From: Chromobacterium rhizoryzae
GTDB taxonomy: Bacteria; Pseudomonadota; Gammaproteobacteria; Burkholderiales; Chromobacteriaceae
Reading direction: 5' to 3'
Assembly: GCF_020544465.1 (NCBI RefSeq)
Contig: NZ_CP066126.1
Coordinates: 2,108,001 to 2,172,000, forward strand
DNA: 64,000 nucleotides
The position numbers were made by a program, and so were the translations under genes. The notes below the pieces were generated by a model that made no database searches, was not told the DNA's origin, and was given only the letters and a program-made list of their open reading frames with translations. Below are positions 61,601 through 64,000 of the stretch, in pieces (position 1 is the stretch's first letter; each line of letters starts with the position of its first letter).

Positions 61601-64000
61601 GTTGAAACGGCCAAGTTATTACAATGAGCAGTGGCTAAGAGAGTTGACATTTGAAACCCGATTACCGCCATTGCCTGCGTATGGCGATGGGCCTTTTAAA
61701 GTGCTCATCACCTTTCCCTATGCTGGTCCGGATTACCCGGCTAGCAGCTATACCCTGACGGTACCTGCAAGTGGTGTTTCTCAAGGCACGCTGACGACTT
61801 GGGTGAGGATGGGGGTTGATAACCAAGCCTCTCGTAACTATAGCGTCAAGATTTTTAAGACAGTCAATCCACCTGCTTCAGGCACATCTCAAGATTTGTT
61901 GGTGTATGCCTCCGCACGCGATAGTGAACTCAGTGTCAATGCTGCGATTTCCAGCTCCTCCACCGTTACGGTTGGTACACCCCAAATACATTTTAGAATC
62001 CCTCAGGCAAGTGCTACCCGCTTGCTGCTGCTCACCCGCCCGGCGAATAGTAGTGAGAGTTGGCAATTCACCGAAGTCCCGCCACTGAAGATCAATGGCC
62101 AGAACGTGGAAGGCCAGTTCGCCCTCGACTGGTCCGCCATGGCGCGTAAGGAGTATGAATTCCGCTACTTTGTCATGGACAATAGTGGCAAGACGCTCAG
62201 TGCGCGTCAGGGCAGGCTCAACCTCAACGACAGCGCCCCGACGATGCCCCAAAGCGACGCCGCCGTCGACAGCGCGCTGATGGACAGCAATGGCTGTATC
62301 CATCTGAGCAACCTCGGCGAGAACGCCACTGCCGGCCGCATCCGCTTCCGCACTTCCGGCGGCGAATGGAGCACGGCTCAGGCGGTGGCCGGCACCAGCG
62401 TCTCCGGCATCAAGGGGTGGTTCCTGATCAACCCCGCTCAGTACGGCCTGGCCGCCGGACAGACCTGGGAGTATGAGCTCGAGCGTCTCGACGCCAACGG
62501 CCAATCGCTGGGCGCGGTGGTCGGCGCCTTCCGTCCGGGCGAAGCGGCTTCCGTCACCCAACCGGTCGCCTGGCGCGACCAGCCGCAGATCGTTCACATC
62601 GGCGGCAATCAGCCGGCGGCGGCCACCCGTGGCCTGATCCGCTACCGCAGCGCCGGCGGCGCCTGGGCCGAAGCGCCGCTGAGTCGCGCCGCCAACGGCG
62701 AATGGGACTGGGACAGCAGCGCGCTGGCCAAGGGCTTGAGCGCGCCGACGGTGTATGAATTCGAATACCAGTTGTTCGACGCCAACGGCCTGATGCTCAA
62801 CCGCGCCGGCGGTCAACTGACGCTGGGCGGCGGCGCCGTCAGCGTCAATACCAAGGGCCTGACGCTGCCGCTGATGGTCAGCTTCAATCCGCCGCAGACC
62901 CAGGCCGCCCAGCTCTTGCTGTCCTACCGGAGCAAGGGCAGCCAGGGCGCCTGGACCCAGGCCACGCTCAGCCGCAACGCCCAGGGCCAGTTCGCTTTGA
63001 ACGCCGACGTGCTGGCCGCCGGCGACTACGAGTACCGCTACCAGCTGGCCGACGCCCAGGGCGCCTTGCTGACCGGCGCCGACGGCGCGGTGCTGGACGT
63101 CAGCGGCTATCTGCGCCGCCACAGCGGCGTCGACAGCGCCCGCCTCAACTGGGTGATCACCGGCACCAGCCAGAGCGAGCACAACATCATCCGCCGCCAG
63201 CAGTACAACGCCTTCGGCGAAGTGAGCAGTGAAACCGATGGCCGCGACAACACCACCACCTTCGAGTACAGCGCTTTCGGCCAACTGCTGGCCAAGCAAG
63301 ACCCGCAAACCGTGATCGTCGCGGCCGGCGACAAGGCCCCGCCGCCGGTGCGCACCCTGTACCGCTACGACGCGCTGGGTAATCTGGTGGCCACCGTCGA
63401 CGCCAATGGCCAGCTCAACCGCCAAAGCTGGCTGGCCGGCGGCGAACGGGGCCAGGGCAAGAGCGGCGGCGAGGCGCACGCCGACGGCGGCGTCAAACAA
63501 CTGGGCTACGACGTGTTCGGCAATCTGCGTGTCAGCGTCGACGAAATCGGCCGCCGCAGCGATTACCGCTACAACGCCAACAACCAGCTGATCCGTCAGG
63601 ACCGCGCCGCGCGCGCCGACGGCCGCCGCGGCTACGACGAATACGACTACGACAGCGCCGGCCAGCGTATCGCCCACCGCAGCACCAGCGACGGCAAGGA
63701 CAGCCTGGCCGACACCACCCAGTACGACAGCCTGGGCCGGGTGCTGGCCACCGTCAGCGCCGCCGGGCGCCGGGTGAGCTACCGCTACCAGTGGGACGCC
63801 GCCATCGCCGGGGCCGGCGGCATCGTCGTCGGCGGCTGGCGCAGCGTCAAGACCGACGCCAACGGCCGCAGCCAGACCGACGACGTCAGCCTGTTCGGCC
63901 ATAAGGTGGCCCATGTCGACCTGGGCAACCACCGCTTCAGCTACCGCTACAACCACGCCGGCCAGGTGGCCGAACAAAGCGGCAGCACCGGCCAGCGCAT
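52671..64000 (+). CDS. Giant RHS/YD-repeat protein (3' end outside window)
   Basis: A very large repeat protein that would form a YD-repeat shell, as in RHS toxins and related surface proteins. The frame is open from ATG 52671 (GGGGGT nine bases ahead) to the window end, at least 3,776 codons; spot checks at eight places found no stop. The N-terminus MVAVVAGVGLGLQNSSLAALG and RVYVNAGNGNLVLQRRDEFLAG resembles large RHS proteins of Xanthomonas and Pseudomonas. It has no clear signal peptide. YD motifs (YDAAGR, YDALGR and similar) recur throughout. Embedded modules lie at about 57.0-58.3, 58.4-59.0 and 61.4-63.1 kb. The C-terminal core and any toxin are unseen. Confidence 0.93.
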   Translation, partial: MVAVVAGVGLGLQNSSLAALGGQGQLGEAAFGRGGERVYVNAGNGNLVLQRRDEFLAGNGLPIQLVRTYNSQGQGGDAGNWRLGYSRQLFDFSGVPGSAGSQLRRQAEDGSDTLYRYDAARGLYLAQGGAGAEDTVRWDGQAWIWTDGDSQSQERYDSAGRLQQVQSRDGQTVALGYDGAGRIVSLRSADGETLFIDYDAQGHLSQLRSVYRDGEQNKTLTRTRYGYDEQNRLSSVTTDLSPDDNSVADGQVYTTRYVYDGASQRLASLQQSDGSRLDFAYAQVDGDYRVLSVSDVRGEQTLTTTFDYDAAGQRTVVRDAAGLRTELNYRDGLLQRVAGGGVEQRFDYDGHGRVSAITDGRGQTARFDYDAAGNRVGVRDAQNQQTRRRYNAQNQLLSETVDGAGTRRNVYDASGLRLRFSLSAEGRVEERRYDAQGREVSRLLYQGGVFAGADDATGEAELQAWAAKQDLSRVERSDTGYDLRGLVASTTRYATLDAEGKGVADGRHSSVRYVYDPAGNLLQKLDGVSGAVLADYLYDGLNRVVRSRDGAGVATTTVYQDAQRQTRVSLSNGLSTVSSYDAAGQLLAVVQQDAGGPLGTARSEYNARHQPVRLIDANGAASVLLYDERGRKVGQIDPAGDVTEWRYNGNDQIIASLRYATRIDIARLSGDPAALSLAALRPAANPAEDRVERRLYDSLGRLIQTIDAEGGVERHQYDAAGRLTRSTRYATRLSAEQLAALASQPGELDPADAQLQPTADPAGDRVSRRYYDRDGLLLASLDGEGYLSETRYDGAGRAIETVRYAQRARAGDTLEALRPASDGADQRTRSLYDGAGRLVGRIDAEGYLDETVYDGQGRIAQTIRYATRVGGGDTLAALRPAADRNDRQVQRQYDAADRLLREEHRPSGLIVRYQYDAQGQVIAVTRQAGDDARSQLKRYDSQGRVTQELAGEGAQALAALGADAGAPQIDAVWARWGTRHYYNAGGQRTASLGPDGQGGAGARTLYYYDAAGRLSHTLNSLGEISEVRYNAFGDVVATQRYATRLGAGALAALNGGNQSGLPGGLSSEADRLETSQYNRLGQRIAAGDRLNAEREQWSYNAFGEAVAYRQRLDAARSSVQTSAYDRRGLLQSQTRDAEGLALGSSSSYDAFGRQTERVDANGHRSRIDYDKLGRQISVQDPQGGRQSHAYDAFGRVLRQIDALGRATTTAYDDASGRVTVTQADGVQTITQKNGHGDTVQLIDGLGQATTYQYNRDGQVLSTTTPAGTTRSGYDSAGHQIESVDANGTRTVYQYDAAGRVLQRTVDPDGLKLSSRTEYDAEGRVLRQTEPNGRVTEQRYDAAGRLHSLIVDPDGLKLTTTYGYDAQGRQIRVTEAAGTVQAKTTEYEYDGAGRRVRETVDPEGLKQSTVYQYDGQGNVVSKTDAMGKVARYVYDVVDRQTFSIDAAGYVTERIYDAVGNVVETRRYADKLDASAPRGPTATTHSGKQAVRIGHQAGTNNAINHDIGRFQKGDTVTASVWFKTDSETKGHLFLGNLGGSQPYNNAVESIEYGNDGWRKLTVSRTLSEDLALNIHIYGPRDGAPNPAGHSVFYDDLRVESVQRGVVLIDGFEDGINGWHKDGTSELSVASVPLSSEDWTDATLRQYLSSRPGGVQQRSRTVYDTVGRATYSLDGEGYVTERVYDAVGNVVETRRYADKLDASAPRGPTATTHSGKQAVRIGHQAGTNNAINHDIGRFQKGDTVTASVWFKTDSETKGHLFLGNLGGSQPYNNAVESIEYGNDGWRKLTVSRTLSEDLALNIHIYGPRDGAPNPADHPVFYDDLRVESVQRGVVLIDGFEDGINGWHKDGASELSVASVPLSSEDWTDATLRQYLSSRPGGVQQQSRTVYDAAGRQRFAIDPQGYLTETRYGAAGQVIQTRRYAQALSLDRSLSLAQLEAMTAQASTPPTFNGTAGTQDNGRLHLISKSETGGSWASLNSARQMPAGSAYQFDLTPNQIQSSLHAMLENVGGKTARLAILLQPDGLVYAQIANANDQWRAVPMGAYQAGVTYTVELTTNKTGGTIRFYPKGGDRRQGYRYDVTGEYDWSTVQLRFATQRDPGLTVETTADIDNIEERGLEAQSTSYAYDAVGRLIGETRGDGKQQASTTYQLDALGKRIVEIDANGHTTRRDYDLLGRLIRETDALGGVTVTEYDAAGNAVKITDPRGYSGYNYYDALGRQTLHIDPEGYATATEYDALGHTTRITRYAQRVDTAALKPGLTPTLIVDAQRDTVTRIEHDALGRQTVLTDAEGGIERMEYDGLGNKTAYTNQLNGGYRYVHDAQGRVLKETSPLGIVKRFEYDGFGNRTLQVEAEGKPEQRTTRYQYDANNRLIRQTSDALPIYTLDGGEATVSPSQSWRYDAAGRQIEFTDANGKITRSRYDALGRKVAERNGDGVLREWDYDAAGNVLVQRVYASPVSLSADGGVPAPANADVRETRYVYDGNNRLIETRLPAQSVGQGTANGGYTESTQDLISRQRYDANGNLMESIDARGGSQRHYYDRAGRKRLSVDAAGYVTAWDYDAAGRAIRETRYASALSGAYDSATPLDTLRQQLKPHADDRVRETDYDRMGRISVERSLGVQIANADGQSQNVVTATTRYQYNALGKVTQKTDAAGQVTDWRYDAQGRETRRQDAAYTDYEGRSVRPTSDSEYNGLDQLSRQIRRGLDEASEADDQIVRYQYGAGGRLLSQTDAMGNAIRYDYDAAGQLTRSQRARRQADGSEVNDVTGYRYDAAGRQTERRDQATGMRFETRYNAYGEIVGKRTSADGQGAWQEFADYDGAGRVFRRNEGGVTRAYLYDANGNATLQIESDSVDLRQLSRDQILAAINRPDSGLRLTISEYDGRNQRVQTKQPKMVNARDQAFVQAERWVSAVPQEGSGGVVTAGSTKAPGVAVGKNPLIEGSASLLSTAGSGWVTLKSSRVHVEQRPAPGGGGMERALKRPSYYNEQWLRELTFETRLPPLPAYGDGPFKVLITFPYAGPDYPASSYTLTVPASGVSQGTLTTWVRMGVDNQASRNYSVKIFKTVNPPASGTSQDLLVYASARDSELSVNAAISSSSTVTVGTPQIHFRIPQASATRLLLLTRPANSSESWQFTEVPPLKINGQNVEGQFALDWSAMARKEYEFRYFVMDNSGKTLSARQGRLNLNDSAPTMPQSDAAVDSALMDSNGCIHLSNLGENATAGRIRFRTSGGEWSTAQAVAGTSVSGIKGWFLINPAQYGLAAGQTWEYELERLDANGQSLGAVVGAFRPGEAASVTQPVAWRDQPQIVHIGGNQPAAATRGLIRYRSAGGAWAEAPLSRAANGEWDWDSSALAKGLSAPTVYEFEYQLFDANGLMLNRAGGQLTLGGGAVSVNTKGLTLPLMVSFNPPQTQAAQLLLSYRSKGSQGAWTQATLSRNAQGQFALNADVLAAGDYEYRYQLADAQGALLTGADGAVLDVSGYLRRHSGVDSARLNWVITGTSQSEHNIIRRQQYNAFGEVSSETDGRDNTTTFEYSAFGQLLAKQDPQTVIVAAGDKAPPPVRTLYRYDALGNLVATVDANGQLNRQSWLAGGERGQGKSGGEAHADGGVKQLGYDVFGNLRVSVDEIGRRSDYRYNANNQLIRQDRAARADGRRGYDEYDYDSAGQRIAHRSTSDGKDSLADTTQYDSLGRVLATVSAAGRRVSYRYQWDAAIAGAGGIVVGGWRSVKTDANGRSQTDDVSLFGHKVAHVDLGNHRFSYRYNHAGQVAEQSGSTGQR
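57009..57640 (+). repeat. RHS internal duplication, copy 1
   Basis: Encodes a YD unit plus a beta-sandwich module (GNLGGSQPYNNAVESIEYG, GWRKLTVSRTLSEDL, HIYGPRDG, VFYDDLRVES) that looks like a carbohydrate-binding CBM fold. Copy 2 follows 681 bp downstream in the same frame with about 95% identity by eye. Confidence 0.9.
57690..58321 (+). repeat. RHS internal duplication, copy 2
   Basis: Same sequence as copy 1 with a few dozen substitutions, many synonymous. The period of 681 bp (227 codons) keeps frame. Confidence 0.9.
58440..58995 (+). other. Jelly-roll-like module inside the RHS protein
   Basis: A stretch without YD motifs (LSLAQLEAMTAQAS to TADIDNIEERG) with strand-rich segments such as GGKTARLAILLQPDG, AVPMGAYQAGVTYTVEL and VQLRFATQRDPG. 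It resembles a LamG/CBM-type beta-sandwich. Fold assignment is inference. Confidence 0.55.
61441..63100 (+). other. Non-YD insert with tandem beta-sandwich modules in the RHS protein
   Basis: About 550 codons between YD arrays. The first part (61441-62090) is visibly AT-richer and uses codons unlike the flanks. Then three or so similar units follow, with the pattern IRFRTSGGEWS, IRYRSAGGAWAEA, LSYRSKGSQGAWTQA and YEFEYQLFDANG or YEYRYQLADAQG, like fibronectin-type or Ig-like domains. YD motifs resume at about 63.2 kb. Confidence 0.7.

Noticed and set aside
61878..63977. Minus-strand open frame of 699 codons
   Set aside because: Antisense shadow of the RHS gene with the same GC-driven composition. 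The plus frame is the one with recognisable YD motifs on both sides.
1..64000. CRISPR array, prophage or integrative element
   Set aside because: No regularly spaced direct repeats with unique spacers, no integrase, capsid or transposase genes were seen. The repeats found are dispersed palindromic elements or YD protein repeats.

Overview
The window looks like a chromosomal segment from a GC-rich betaproteobacterium of the Neisseriales, most likely Chromobacterium or a close relative. The tmRNA encodes the tag ANDETYALAA, as known for Chromobacterium and Neisseria. The gene orders rpoE-rseA-rseB-degP-(glutaredoxin)-lepA-lepB-rnc-era-recO-pdxJ-acpS-nagZ and prpB-prpC-acnD-prpF also fit this group. 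Most of the window is ordinary core chromosome. Accessory content is a giant YD-repeat (RHS) gene at the right edge and several small dispersed repeats.

Layout. 1-3.8 kb: end of argS, a small unknown gene, a membrane diguanylate cyclase and ssrA (tmRNA). 4.2-12 kb: a two-TM protein, a LysE-type exporter, and a minus-strand operon (glutamine-synthetase-like ligase, aldehyde dehydrogenase, iron alcohol dehydrogenase, class I amidotransferase-type hydrolase, APC permease) with a divergent RpiR regulator. This set fits catabolism of a gamma-glutamylated amine or amino alcohol. 13-17 kb: YajQ-family protein, a DapA-like synthase, and a TetR regulator divergent from an AidB-type acyl-CoA dehydrogenase. 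17-24 kb: the 2-methylcitrate (propionate) operon prpB-cupin-prpC-acnD-prpF, interrupted between acnD and prpF by a frameshifted DUF559 gene and inverted CCCCTCTCC repeats.

24-37 kb: the sigma-E envelope-stress operon with a candidate autoregulatory promoter, then degP, lepA-lepB, rnc-era-recO, pdxJ, acpS and nagZ. 37-41 kb: three types of palindromic or inverted-repeat elements, a self-cleaving UmuD-like protein with a possible ribbon-helix-helix N-terminus and a 51-residue partner, tdk, rlmJ and truC. 41-46 kb: a BMP-type nucleoside ABC importer. 46-50 kb: cytochrome b561 with two YceI proteins, a membrane protein, a DUF484 protein and dapF. 50-52.6 kb: two low-complexity unknown proteins and a formyltransferase. 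52.7 kb to the window end: one open frame of at least 3,776 codons encoding a YD-repeat protein with embedded beta-sandwich modules and a recent 681-bp internal tandem duplication. Its C-terminus lies outside the window.

No CRISPR array, rRNA, canonical tRNA, transposase or prophage was seen. All calls come from reading the sequence. Family names rest on recognised motifs, and no database search was run.
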